Assembly (NCBI GenBank): GCA_024225195.1
Contig: JAAEMV010000592.1
Location: 1 to 39,791, forward strand
Source of the DNA: Planctomycetaceae bacterium
GTDB taxonomy: Bacteria; Planctomycetota; Planctomycetia; Pirellulales; Pirellulaceae
Direction of reading: 5' to 3'
DNA: 39,791 bases
This document shows positions 26,813-35,031 of this stretch, in pieces. Both the position numbers and the translations under genes were made by a program. The number at the start of each line of letters is the position of its first letter. Within the stretch, counting starts at the first letter, position 1. The notes beneath the pieces are model-generated. The model did no database searches. It was not told the DNA's origin and saw nothing but the letters and a program-made list of their open reading frames with translations.

Positions 26813-28165
26813 ATGTTAAATCAGTGGGATCGAGTCCAATTCGCAGGAATTTTCAATTCTGCAATTCTGAAGATTGTTTGCTTCGCTGGTTTGACCTTAT
26901 TGGCAGGATATTTACCTGCCGATGATTGGACTCAATGGCGGGGGAACAACCGCGATGGAGTATGGCATGAAACTGGTGTAATTACTTCGTTTGAAAAATC
27001 AGATTTAGAGCCTCGCTGGCGGAGGCCAATTGGGACAGGTTATTCCAGTCCGACTGTTGCCAAAGGCAAGGTCTTGTTGATGGACTTTGATGAAGCCAAG
27101 CAAGATGAATCGGTTCGATGTTTTGACGTAAAAACTGGAGATGCGCTTTGGAGTCACACTTACCATTCTGAATACCGAATCAGTTATACCGCTGGTCCCA
27201 GAGCTGCCGTCACAATTGTTGGAGATCGAGCGTTTTGTCTAGGTGCGATGGGGCGATTGCATTGCCTCAATCTTAATGACGGGACTGTCTTGTGGGAGAA
27301 AGATCTGGACAGCATCTATCGGGTATCTGCTGACCGCCGAATGCCAATCTGGGGGATCGCTTCGAGTCCGATTGCCGTTGGGGAAAATTTAATCATTCAA
27401 CTTGGAGCAAAAGAGGCCTCGGTCGTGGCTTTTAATCAAGAGACGGGTGACGAGGTTTGGCGGTCGTTGAAAGATCGCGGGCAATACTCCTCGCCGGTGC
27501 TCGTCAAGCAAAATGGAACGGACGTTTTGGTTTGCTGGACGGGAGATGGGGTTGCCGGTTTGAACCCGGGCACTGGGATTCCTTATTGGCAACATCCTTT
27601 CAAACCGACGCGAATGCCGATCGGAGTTGCGACACCGGTCGTCAATGGAAATAAAATTTTCCTGACCTCTTTTTATGACGGGGCAATGATGCTTGAGATG
27701 TCAGAGACATCGATGGAAGTGAAGCAACTGTGGCATTTGATTGGCCCCAATGAGAGGAAAACTGCAGCTCTGCATTCGATTATCAGTACGCCAATCTGGA
27801 TCGGTGACTACATCTACGGTGTGGATAGTTATGGCGAGCTTCGCTGTCTTAGAGCCAGCGATGGGGAGCGGGTTTGGGAAGACTTAACCGCGGTGGAACG
27901 TCAGCGTTGGGCGACGATTCATTTTGTTGCCAATGGTTCCAATACTTGGATGCTTAATGAGCAGGGTGAGCTGATGATTGGGAAACTTACGCGAGATGGG
28001 CTTGAAGTCACTTCACGTGAAACCATTTTGACGCCAGATCAAATGAGAACTCCTAACCGGAAAGGCGGGGTGTGTTGGTCTCATCCGGCGTTTTCAAATC
28101 GATGCGTTTTTCTTCGCAATGATCGTGAGTTGATTTGTATTGACCTTGCTGCTCAAGAAAAGTAG
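26813..28165 (+). CDS. Exported PQQ-like beta-propeller protein (BamB family)
   Basis: A 450-residue protein with an N-terminal hydrophobic segment (about 18-36) that should export it. The mature part opens with DWTQWRGNNRDGVW, a phrase common in planctomycete BamB-like proteins. It continues with repeated beta-propeller blades carrying the PQQ-repeat pattern, for example VRCFDVKTGDALWSHTY, LHCLNLNDGTVLWEKDLDS, VVAFNQETGDEVWRSLKD and LRCLRASDGERVWEDL. These repeats are structural; no calcium or PQQ-binding active site can be claimed. GAGG lies 7 nt before ATG 26813. Function is unknown: it could be outer-membrane assembly, a sensor or a scaffold. Confidence 0.9.
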   Translation: MLNQWDRVQFAGIFNSAILKIVCFAGLTLLAGYLPADDWTQWRGNNRDGVWHETGVITSFEKSDLEPRWRRPIGTGYSSPTVAKGKVLLMDFDEAKQDESVRCFDVKTGDALWSHTYHSEYRISYTAGPRAAVTIVGDRAFCLGAMGRLHCLNLNDGTVLWEKDLDSIYRVSADRRMPIWGIASSPIAVGENLIIQLGAKEASVVAFNQETGDEVWRSLKDRGQYSSPVLVKQNGTDVLVCWTGDGVAGLNPGTGIPYWQHPFKPTRMPIGVATPVVNGNKIFLTSFYDGAMMLEMSETSMEVKQLWHLIGPNERKTAALHSIISTPIWIGDYIYGVDSYGELRCLRASDGERVWEDLTAVERQRWATIHFVANGSNTWMLNEQGELMIGKLTRDGLEVTSRETILTPDQMRTPNRKGGVCWSHPAFSNRCVFLRNDRELICIDLAAQEK

Positions 28166-28194
28166 CCGGTTGAGTTTGCGAATAGGTACTAATA

Positions 28195-28200
28195 AAGGAG
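28195..28200 (+). promoter_or_regulatory. Ribosome binding site that fixes the oxidase start
   Basis: AAGGAG ends at 28200. A TTG immediately after it at 28201 has no spacer, while the in-frame TTG at 28207 has the usual 6-nt spacer. The oxidase is therefore taken to start at 28207. Confidence 0.7.
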
Positions 28201-28206
28201 TTGGGT

Positions 28207-29376
28207 TTGCCGGATCAATCGACTGTTTATGACTGCATCGTAGTTGGCTATGGCGGTGTGGGTAGTGCGTCACTGATGGCGGCTGCTCAAAAAGGGTGGA
28301 ATGTACTGGGGATCGATCGCTTTGGTCCGGCTCATGATCGTGGCAGCTCTCACGGGCAGACCCGCATTATCCGCCGTGCTTATTTTGAGCACCCTAACTA
28401 CGTCCCCCTGGCTAATCGAGCCTTCGAGATGTGGGACGATCTCAACAAGCGTCATCGCACGTCGCCTGACAAGAAGGAACTGCTGACTCAGACGGGTTTG
28501 CTTCAGATGGGGCGTAAAGATAGTGAGCTAATTCAGGGAGTGGTTGCCAGTGCTCAGGCTCATGATTTGAAAATTGAGCATTTTACGCCGGATGAAATTC
28601 GCCAGCGATTGCCATTGTTTAAAATTCCCGACCATTATGTTGGCGTTTTTGAACCCGGCGCAGCTTTTCTGAGGGTGGAGCTTTGTGTGGCGGCAATGAT
28701 TCAGCAGGCCGTCAAGAACGGAGCTGAACTAAAATCAAATCACTGTGTCGAACATTGGGATGTTGATGAGCAGGGTTTGGTAACGGTAGAAACTGACCGT
28801 GGGATTTATCGAGCTCGGCGGCTCGTGATTGCGGCTGGAGGTTGGAGTGAGCCGTTGCTAGGTGATTTAGATTTGGGGCTTCAGCTTCTTCACAAACAAC
28901 AGCAGTGGTTTCAGTTGGATCGGGTTGACCAAAAATTGGAAAGTCAGTTCCCCTGTTTTCTTCTTGAGGAGGATAACGGCGACTGTTTTTATGGTTTTCC
29001 CGAAATTGACTATTTGGGGATGAAGGTTTGCGAGCACACGGGTGGAGTTCCGGTAAATTGCCCGGCTGATGTCGATCGAGGATTGGATGAGGCTCAATTA
29101 ATGCGGACTCGCCAATTCATGAGGGATCATTGTAATTATGGTAAAAGCCGATTGGTGCACCATAGTGCCTGCGTTTATACAATGTCTCCTGACGGTCATT
29201 TTTTCGTTGATCGGTATCCTGGTTTTTCCAATGTCGTATTCGCAGCAGGTCTGTCCGGCCATGGATTTAAATTTGCCCCCGTGTTGGGGAGTTATCTCGT
29301 CGATTTGCTGGAAGGGAATCAGACGTCCGAATTTGATTTTCTGAAGATTGGGAGCCGTGCCAGCAAAGGTGGCTAG
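28207..29376 (+). CDS. solA: N-methyl-L-tryptophan/monomeric sarcosine oxidase-like flavoenzyme
   Basis: A 389-residue member of the SolA/MSOX family, which oxidises N-methyl amino acids, releasing formaldehyde and hydrogen peroxide. The FAD-binding Rossmann motif VVGYGGVGSASLMAAAQKG is at the N-terminus, followed by the family-typical GSSHGQTRIIRRAYFEHPNY. The cysteine in SACVYTMSPDGHF (Cys321) is placed where family members carry covalently bound FAD, so the flavin is probably covalent. GLSGHGFKFAPVLG near the C-terminus closes the FAD site. The start is the TTG at 28207. The exact amine substrate (N-methyltryptophan, sarcosine or another) cannot be told. It lies 41 nt after the PQQ-propeller gene. 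Confidence 0.9.
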   Translation: MPDQSTVYDCIVVGYGGVGSASLMAAAQKGWNVLGIDRFGPAHDRGSSHGQTRIIRRAYFEHPNYVPLANRAFEMWDDLNKRHRTSPDKKELLTQTGLLQMGRKDSELIQGVVASAQAHDLKIEHFTPDEIRQRLPLFKIPDHYVGVFEPGAAFLRVELCVAAMIQQAVKNGAELKSNHCVEHWDVDEQGLVTVETDRGIYRARRLVIAAGGWSEPLLGDLDLGLQLLHKQQQWFQLDRVDQKLESQFPCFLLEEDNGDCFYGFPEIDYLGMKVCEHTGGVPVNCPADVDRGLDEAQLMRTRQFMRDHCNYGKSRLVHHSACVYTMSPDGHFFVDRYPGFSNVVFAAGLSGHGFKFAPVLGSYLVDLLEGNQTSEFDFLKIGSRASKGG

Positions 29377-29533
29377 GTTTTGGGATTTGTTGAATTGAAG
29401 AGCGCGAGTAGTATCATGCCAATGGTTCGGAGCCGCGAGTAAGCATCGTTTGTTGTTTTGAATTCATGTCGTCCGAATTTTATTTCGGGTTGGCGAGTCA
29501 ATAGAATTTACTAGATTCAGGATTGGGGTTTTC

Positions 29534-30925
29534 GTGTCGAAGGATCGGAATGTCGATGTAGTGGTGATTGGCTCGGGCCCCGGTGGAGAGGGGGCTGCGA
29601 TGCAGCTAGCCAAAGCTGGAAAGCGTGTTCTGTTGGTTGAGCGATACGACCGGATTGGTGGAGGTTGTACTCACTGGGGAACGATACCGAGTAAGGCTTT
29701 GCGGTATTCTATTAACCGTTTGACTGAGGCGCTCAACAATCCGCTGTTCCAAGAGTGTGGGGTCAATGTAAAACCGAGTGTTGCCGAGTTAACGCGGGCT
29801 GCGAAGGAAGTGATTTCAAGCCAGGAAACGATGCGTCGCAATTTCTACACTCGCAATGACGTTGAAGTGGCATTTGGACATGCTCGATTTGAAGATGCCA
29901 ACACGATTTCGATCAACGAGGAAGATCGGGTTACTACCGAGAATGTTGTGATTGCGGTTGGCTCACGCCCCTATCATCCCGAGGGAGTGGATTTTTCTCA
30001 TCCCCGGATTTTTGACAGTGACACCATACTTAAGTTGGATCATAAACCGCATTCCATTACAGTTTTGGGCGCCGGTGTGATCGGCTGTGAGTACGCTTCG
30101 ATGTTTCGCAACCTGTCAATCAAAATAAATCTCGTAAATAGTCGTAGTGAATTACTTGATTTTCTGGATGATGAAATCAGTGATGCCTTGAGTTATCACA
30201 TGCGTGAACATGGTGTGGTCATTCGTCACAACGAGAGTTTCGAAAAAATTGAAGCGTTGGACGATGGAGTGATTGCTCACATGAAGAGCGGAAAGCACTT
30301 CAAAACCGATATTCTGTTGTGGGCTACAGGTAGAACCGGAAACACTCAGGATTTGGGATTAGGAAAGATAGGTCTGGTGGCTGACAGTCGCGGTTATCTT
30401 GAGGTCGATGATTGTTTTCAGACGGCTTGTGAAAATGTATTTGCCGTTGGAGATGTTATCGGATTTCCTTCGCTCGCAAGTGCGGCTTACACCCAGGGTC
30501 GAGCAGCTGGGATGCGCATTCTTGGGATGGACGAAGCTCAGTGTAAGTTGGCCAGTGAAATTCCGTCGGGGATTTATACGAGTCCCGAAATTAGTTGCAT
30601 TGGGAAAACAGAAAAAGAGTTGACGGAAGAAAAAGTGCCTTATGAGATTGGAGTCGCTAATTTCAAGAGTTTAGCGCGTGCCCAAATTTTGAATCAGCGA
30701 GTGGGGATGCTGAAGCTCCTGTTCAACCGAGATACCCTTGAAATTCTTGGGATTCACTGTTTTGGAGCAAGCGCTTCCGAGATTATTCATATTGGTCAGG
30801 CAATTATGAATCAGAAAGATGGCGCTAATACAATTAAATATTTTACTGAAACGACATTCAATTACCCAACGATGGCGGAAGCCTATCGCGTTGCCGCGCT
30901 CAATGGATTGAATCGATTGTTTTGA
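29534..30925 (+). CDS. sthA: Soluble (Si-specific) NAD(P)+ transhydrogenase
   Basis: A 463-residue FAD enzyme that moves hydride between NADPH and NAD+ in the cytoplasm. It belongs to the dihydrolipoamide dehydrogenase fold but lacks the redox disulfide: the motif reads [16 protein letters not shown], with Thr50 in place of the second cysteine, exactly as in SthA. Other landmarks are [18 protein letters not shown] (FAD), [15 protein letters not shown] (NAD(P)), the [17 protein letters not shown] flavin strand and the C-terminal [12 protein letters not shown] and [19 protein letters not shown]. The start is GTG 29534, with no strong ribosome site. A gap of 157 nt follows the oxidase gene, and a clear terminator lies 20 nt downstream. 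Confidence 0.96.
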   Translation: MSKDRNVDVVVIGSGPGGEGAAMQLAKAGKRVLLVERYDRIGGGCTHWGTIPSKALRYSINRLTEALNNPLFQECGVNVKPSVAELTRAAKEVISSQETMRRNFYTRNDVEVAFGHARFEDANTISINEEDRVTTENVVIAVGSRPYHPEGVDFSHPRIFDSDTILKLDHKPHSITVLGAGVIGCEYASMFRNLSIKINLVNSRSELLDFLDDEISDALSYHMREHGVVIRHNESFEKIEALDDGVIAHMKSGKHFKTDILLWATGRTGNTQDLGLGKIGLVADSRGYLEVDDCFQTACENVFAVGDVIGFPSLASAAYTQGRAAGMRILGMDEAQCKLASEIPSGIYTSPEISCIGKTEKELTEEKVPYEIGVANFKSLARAQILNQRVGMLKLLFNRDTLEILGIHCFGASASEIIHIGQAIMNQKDGANTIKYFTETTFNYPTMAEAYRVAALNGLNRLF

Positions 30926-30945
30926 GGATTGGGTTTTTCGAACGT

Positions 30946-30977
30946 AAAAAAAGCCTCTCGTGAATCGAGAGGCTTTT
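30946..30977. terminator. Strong bidirectional intrinsic terminator
   Basis: A perfect 10-bp stem, AAGCCTCTCG (30951-30960) with CGAGAGGCTT (30966-30975), has a 5-nt loop TGAAT. On the plus strand it is followed by TT, and on the minus strand by a run of at least seven Ts (the A-run from 30946). It lies between the convergent sthA and the Cys-rich gene and should end both transcripts, more strongly the minus-strand one. Confidence 0.92.
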
Positions 30978-30998
30978 GCTTGTTGTGAGGTAGACTTT

Positions 30999-31574
30999 TT
31001 ACTTAGTTGGCGCAGTGAAATCTGTTTCTTTTCGCAACCTCAGTTTGGAATGTGAAGCCCGGATGATTGGTGGTAAGGGCTGGATCTTTCTTTTTGTTGT
31101 CGCTGGCTCAATGACCGTTGCCGTTTTATCGGCGGTCGATGCGGGTTCGCTAGTCTTGGCGACGGACCACTTGTAAGAACAAGTTGGGCATTCGTAAGTT
31201 TCTTTCTTCAACACCTTAATTGTCTTCGACTTGGAAGTGGTGGGGGGATTGCATTTGTGCCAAGGCATGCGGACGGCAGGAACGCAAATGACTTTTTCCT
31301 CGACCTTGAAACAGGTTTTCTTTTCTGTGGATGGTTTGACCTCCAACAAGCAGTCTTCACAGGCACATTCTGGACAAGCGACGCGAGAGGATTTTCGTAA
31401 TCCAATTCTTTTGAGTCCACAGCTCGCGTCATCGCATCCACATTCGGTCGTGGTAAGCTCGACCTCTTGAGCGCTGCTTAGGTTTATGGAGAGGTTTGCG
31501 CTGAGGGTCACTGATACTGCGATTGCTAAAGCAGTGCAGGTTTTTATTCCGTATGTCATTGTTCCGTATGTCAT
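30999..31574 (-). CDS. Secreted Cys-rich planctomycete hypothetical protein
   Basis: About 190 residues: a signal peptide (ending near LSSAQ) and a mature part with cysteine pairs and knuckles: CGCDDASCG, VACPECACEDC, KKTCFKVEEKVICVP, and YECPTCSYKW near residue 135. The last looks like a zinc-ribbon half. Similar short exported Cys/Lys-rich proteins are common in planctomycetes, without known function. Three starts are possible: GTG 31583, ATG 31574 and ATG 31559. The last two are the first codons of a 15-bp in-frame tandem repeat (MTYG-T-MTYG-I), so the true start is uncertain by up to eight residues. The gene reads toward the strong terminator. The upstream porin gene ends 60 nt before it. 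Confidence 0.8.
   Translation of the reverse strand: MTYGTMTYGIKTCTALAIAVSVTLSANLSINLSSAQEVELTTTECGCDDASCGLKRIGLRKSSRVACPECACEDCLLEVKPSTEKKTCFKVEEKVICVPAVRMPWHKCNPPTTSKSKTIKVLKKETYECPTCSYKWSVAKTSEPASTADKTATVIEPATTKRKIQPLPPIIRASHSKLRLRKETDFTAPTK
31545..31574 (-). repeat. 15-bp tandem repeat duplicating the start codon
   Basis: Read on the minus strand, ATGACATACGGAACA is followed by ATGACATACGGAATA, one mismatch. Each unit begins with ATG in the same frame, and the GGA of the first unit lies 3 nt before the second ATG, where it could act as a weak ribosome site. Confidence 0.75.
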
Positions 31575-31633
31575 TATATTCACTTGTGTCTTTTAGGGAT
31601 TAATCTGTCGGTTCGGAAGCGCGGTGTGGTCAA

Positions 31634-33169
31634 TTAAAAATCGACCATTAGTCGGACACCAGCAATTTGGTAGTTCCCTTGTCCGGCCGCTTGAGCACCA
31701 GAGTGAATGTCGCCGAGAATATAATTGAACTGCATTCTGGCGTGAGAGTTCCAGTACCAATTCATGCCAAAGGTGTATGAATCAGCATCGCCCCCGAGGA
31801 CGTTGTCGTCATTGAGATCTGCGTGCGAATAACGGAAGGCGACTTCCCAGGCACCCAAGCCTTTTTGGCGGCAGCCATCACAATCTCGCACCATAAAGAA
31901 ATTTTCAAATGGCTTTAACCGTCCGAGCGTGCCAGTTTTACGATCCCAAGGGTGGTGCTCTCCAGTTAACACATAGGCGACTTGTGTGTAGAGTCCGTTG
32001 AAAGTGACGTTCGGGCCAAATGCCGGGCGTCGTTCAACCTTGGTTTGAAGGTACTCAGATGTCCAACTGAAGGCGCCAATGTTAACAACCGATTCCACTC
32101 CAAAGACGGAGTTTCTGTCGGCGCCCGCGATTCTATCTGTGTTTAGCCAGCGACTGTTGGTGCGTGCTTCTGGGCGTGTGCGATAACGGGCCTGATTGTT
32201 AGTAGGCGAGTTGCCATCGGGAACCCCAAAAGAGGTGCTGGCTGCGAGATGAATATAGCCGCGTCCTCCCGAGGCTTCGTCGTACCAAGCGGTTCTTGCT
32301 AATCGGCTCGCAAATTCAGGTTGATAGTGATCGCCGATGTAACCGGATTTGCTCTGCGTCAGCTCTTGGTTCCAGACTCCAAATCGCCAGTTCCATCCCA
32401 AATCATCGGAGTAGCCGTTACTTGAAATTCCCATTCTTCGAGCATCCTGGTTAATTGCTTCGACGATGAACGGACGTTCGATGAAAATGTTGTAACGACT
32501 ACTGTTCAAATGGTCTAATCCGTAAGGCCGCTTTTGATTTCCAATTAAAACAGTTCTGAATAAGGGCAGCTCTTTGAAGCCAATGAAGGCGTCGCGGTAG
32601 GAAGTTGCCACGCCTCCCGCAAATTCCCATTCAAATTTGTAGAGCATGTTGTCATTGAGATCCCCCGATACTCCGAGCCGCATTCGGCGGAAATTAAAAC
32701 GGTCCTGTGGATTGCCACCGGCTTCCAAGGGGAACAGTGTCTCGTCAACATTTGGGAATGCCCAATAGTCAGTATGAATTCGACCAAAGAGTTTGAGTTT
32801 AGGACTCTTGTGGCCATGAACTACGTACCCCGGAGCGGCTGATTCTAATTTGTCGATCGAGTCCTCTTGAGCACTCAGTGTATCCTCAAAAAAGGAGAGA
32901 CGCTTTCCTAAGGTGCTCTGTTCATCCAGGGGTGACGGGTCAGTTTTTAACTTGTTGGCGACGTCGACTTCAAGTTCTCTCAGACGAGCCTCAAGCATTT
33001 CAATTTTCTTGGTTGCTTCATCCTCTTGTTGGCTAACGAAACTGTAGGCGGCACTCGAAGTTGTGAGCCCTGAGGTGGCGGTTTGCTGGACCGGGACGGT
33101 CTGCCCAGTCAAGAAGTTGCAAAATCCACAGACAACCAAAAGTGTTGAGATAGAAAATTTCGCTAGCAT
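31634..33169 (-). CDS. OprP/OprO-like porin with N-terminal coiled coil
   Basis: A 511-residue outer-membrane protein. ATG 33169 gives a normal signal peptide (MLAKFSISTLLVVCGFCNFL) and has GGA upstream; a TTG at 33190 would add seven non-signal-like residues. After the signal is a charged coiled coil (about 45-90: EATKKIEMLEARLRELEVDV). This is followed by the phosphate-selective porin barrel (about 110-511) with RIHTDYWAFPN, FNFRRMRLGVSGDL, KFEWEFAGG and the end GVRLMVDF, whose C-terminal Phe is the usual barrel-insertion signal. Family members are anion channels, phosphate or polyphosphate selective in Pseudomonas. Substrate here is not known. No pho-type genes are close. Confidence 0.93.
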   Translation of the reverse strand: MLAKFSISTLLVVCGFCNFLTGQTVPVQQTATSGLTTSSAAYSFVSQQEDEATKKIEMLEARLRELEVDVANKLKTDPSPLDEQSTLGKRLSFFEDTLSAQEDSIDKLESAAPGYVVHGHKSPKLKLFGRIHTDYWAFPNVDETLFPLEAGGNPQDRFNFRRMRLGVSGDLNDNMLYKFEWEFAGGVATSYRDAFIGFKELPLFRTVLIGNQKRPYGLDHLNSSRYNIFIERPFIVEAINQDARRMGISSNGYSDDLGWNWRFGVWNQELTQSKSGYIGDHYQPEFASRLARTAWYDEASGGRGYIHLAASTSFGVPDGNSPTNNQARYRTRPEARTNSRWLNTDRIAGADRNSVFGVESVVNIGAFSWTSEYLQTKVERRPAFGPNVTFNGLYTQVAYVLTGEHHPWDRKTGTLGRLKPFENFFMVRDCDGCRQKGLGAWEVAFRYSHADLNDDNVLGGDADSYTFGMNWYWNSHARMQFNYILGDIHSGAQAAGQGNYQIAGVRLMVDF

Positions 33170-33435
33170 CAGTCTTATTCCGTCGAGCAAAGGTATAGTT
33201 GGATACTTGCATAATCGGAATGAAGCTCATTAATTACGTAGACATAATTACCATCAAAAACAAATTTTTTGAAATCTTAAAATAAGTTCCCCAGGTCCTC
33301 CTCGAAATAACCGTTAAATTTTACCTAGCTTTCGTAACGGTCAAAATGTCGTAACTCTCCCTGCGGCCTGCTTGGAGCTTGGTTCGTTCCGCAGAGGTAA
33401 GATCAACGCTTGATTCTGGCCACACTTTGGTGGTG

Positions 33436-34314
33436 TTATTTATCGCGAAGGATTTCTGCGGTGCGCTGTGCGATCAGTTCAATCGATTGTTCGGAGAGGT
33501 GCAAACTACCTTGAGTAGAGGCTTCGGAAGCAGGAGGAACTTGAGAAGGATTGGCAGCACTCGGGTGACTGGCAAATGCAGTTTGTTCTATTTCAGATTG
33601 TGTCCAAGACGATTTAAACGAAGCGAAGTCAGCAATGTTTTCTTTTGCATCAACTGACTCTGAGCGGGGATCAGAAAATCCCCAGTCCTTTCTCATCGCG
33701 AGTAACTCGCGACCTTTTTGAAGGGGCAGATATTTAATACCGCCCAGTTGTTTGGCAAGAATCAGGATTCGGCAATAGGCATCCAGTATTTCCGTGAGCC
33801 AGTAAGCAGTCTCAAGATCCGATTCGTAACTGACCGTGCCATGGTTTGCTAAGACGATAATGTTTGTTCTGTCAACAAACGGAAGAATCGTATCGGCAAA
33901 ATTTTGACTGCCAGGAGTTTCATAGGCGGAAATTGGAATCTCGCCCAGGAAAATATCCGGCTCGGGTAGAACGCAATTGGGAATAGGTTCGTGGGCGACT
34001 GCGAATGCGGTTGCATGAGGCGGGTGGCAATGGACGATGCTGTTAATGTCGTCTCGGTGTTTGTAGATCTCGATGTGGAGCAAAACTTCACTAGTTCGTT
34101 TGAGTTTGCCGTCGATTTGTTGCCCGGACATGTCAACGGTGCAAATGTCATCAGGAGTCATGAAGCCTTTGCAGTGCCGAGTCGGAGTGCATAAGACCCG
34201 ATTTTGATCGATTCGAATCGAGATATTTCCTTCGTTGGCGGCGGCAAAGTCTTTGGCATAGATGCGTTTGCCGATGTCACAGATGAGTTGCTTTTTTGCT
34301 TCAATATCAATCAT
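33436..34314 (-). CDS. Class II aldolase (fuculose/rhamnulose-1-phosphate aldolase type) with C-terminal tail
   Basis: A 292-residue zinc aldolase of the FucA/AraD fold; the catalytic domain is about 1-213. Visible zinc and catalytic residues are Glu76 (TSEVLLH), His95 and His97 (VHCHPPHATAF) and His158 (LANHGTVSY). The enzyme probably splits a deoxyketose-1-phosphate into DHAP and lactaldehyde, or a related pair. The normal FucA length is about 215. Here a Ser/Pro/Ala/Gln-rich linker (about 216-270) ends in a short amphipathic helix (272-291, LHLSEQSIELIAQRTAEILR). This layout is that of encapsulation peptides on aldolases of planctomycete microcompartments. No shell-protein gene is in the window. 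Confidence 0.92.
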   Translation of the reverse strand: MIDIEAKKQLICDIGKRIYAKDFAAANEGNISIRIDQNRVLCTPTRHCKGFMTPDDICTVDMSGQQIDGKLKRTSEVLLHIEIYKHRDDINSIVHCHPPHATAFAVAHEPIPNCVLPEPDIFLGEIPISAYETPGSQNFADTILPFVDRTNIIVLANHGTVSYESDLETAYWLTEILDAYCRILILAKQLGGIKYLPLQKGRELLAMRKDWGFSDPRSESVDAKENIADFASFKSSWTQSEIEQTAFASHPSAANPSQVPPASEASTQGSLHLSEQSIELIAQRTAEILRDK

Positions 34315-34404
34315 TAAAGTCGTCGCCTATTGTGGAAAGAAAATTGAGCTTTAGTGAGGCAGTTAAAGAACAGCTGCGAGCGTTGAGTTGCAATTGAATG
34401 GGAG

Positions 34405-35031
34405 CTACCGTTTCGAGATTTCGACACAACGATCTTTAATCACAACGTTGCCTTCAAGGATCGCGTTGATGACTGCTGGATACACTTGGCATTCCTTTTC
34501 AAAAATACGCATGGCCAGTGTTTTTGCAGTATCTGTTGTTTTGACCGGAACTGTTTCCTGCGCGATAATTGGGCCGTGATCGTATTGGTCGTCAACATAA
34601 TGGACACTACAACCGCTCAGCTTGCACCCGTAATCGAGCACAGCTTGGTGAACCTTTTGTCCGTAAAATCCCTTGCCGCAAAAAGCGGGGATCAAACTCG
34701 GATGAATATTGATGACTCGATTTTCGTAGGCAGGGGGGATGGTCAGCCGACGAAGGAATCCCCCCATTACGACCAAATCGATATTCGCGGATTGGATCGC
34801 TGAAAAAATTGCATCGCTGAAATCCGTAACGTTGTCGAATTCTTTGTGGCTGACAACCAAGTGAGGGATGTTGGCTTCGGAAGCGTACGCCAATCCACCC
34901 GCAACCGGATTGTTTGAGATCACCATTTCAATTTGTGCGTTGAGCTTTTGCTCATGCCGCCATTGAATTAAGTTCTTCAGGGTCGTTCCGCCGCCGGAAA
35001 TTAACACTGCAATTTTATTGCCATCAGGCAT
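34405..35031 (-). CDS. purN: Phosphoribosylglycinamide formyltransferase
   Basis: Transfers a formyl group from 10-formyl-tetrahydrofolate to GAR in purine synthesis. The 208 residues match PurN. Visible motifs are [18 protein letters not shown] (phosphate loop), [25 protein letters not shown], the catalytic Asn-His-Asp set with [17 protein letters not shown] and [23 protein letters not shown] 35031 has AGGA at 35037-35040 with a 5-nt spacer; a TTG one codon earlier is less likely. Its first codons overlap the last eight bases of ileS in another frame, so translational coupling is likely. Confidence 0.96.
   Translation of the reverse strand: MPDGNKIAVLISGGGTTLKNLIQWRHEQKLNAQIEMVISNNPVAGGLAYASEANIPHLVVSHKEFDNVTDFSDAIFSAIQSANIDLVVMGGFLRRLTIPPAYENRVINIHPSLIPAFCGKGFYGQKVHQAVLDYGCKLSGCSVHYVDDQYDHGPIIAQETVPVKTTDTAKTLAMRIFEKECQVYPAVINAILEGNVVIKDRCVEISKR

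Noticed and set aside
33436-34314. A full microcompartment locus around the aldolase
   Set aside because: No shell protein, PduP-type dehydrogenase, kinase or regulator of that locus is adjacent; only the tail of the aldolase suggests a link.
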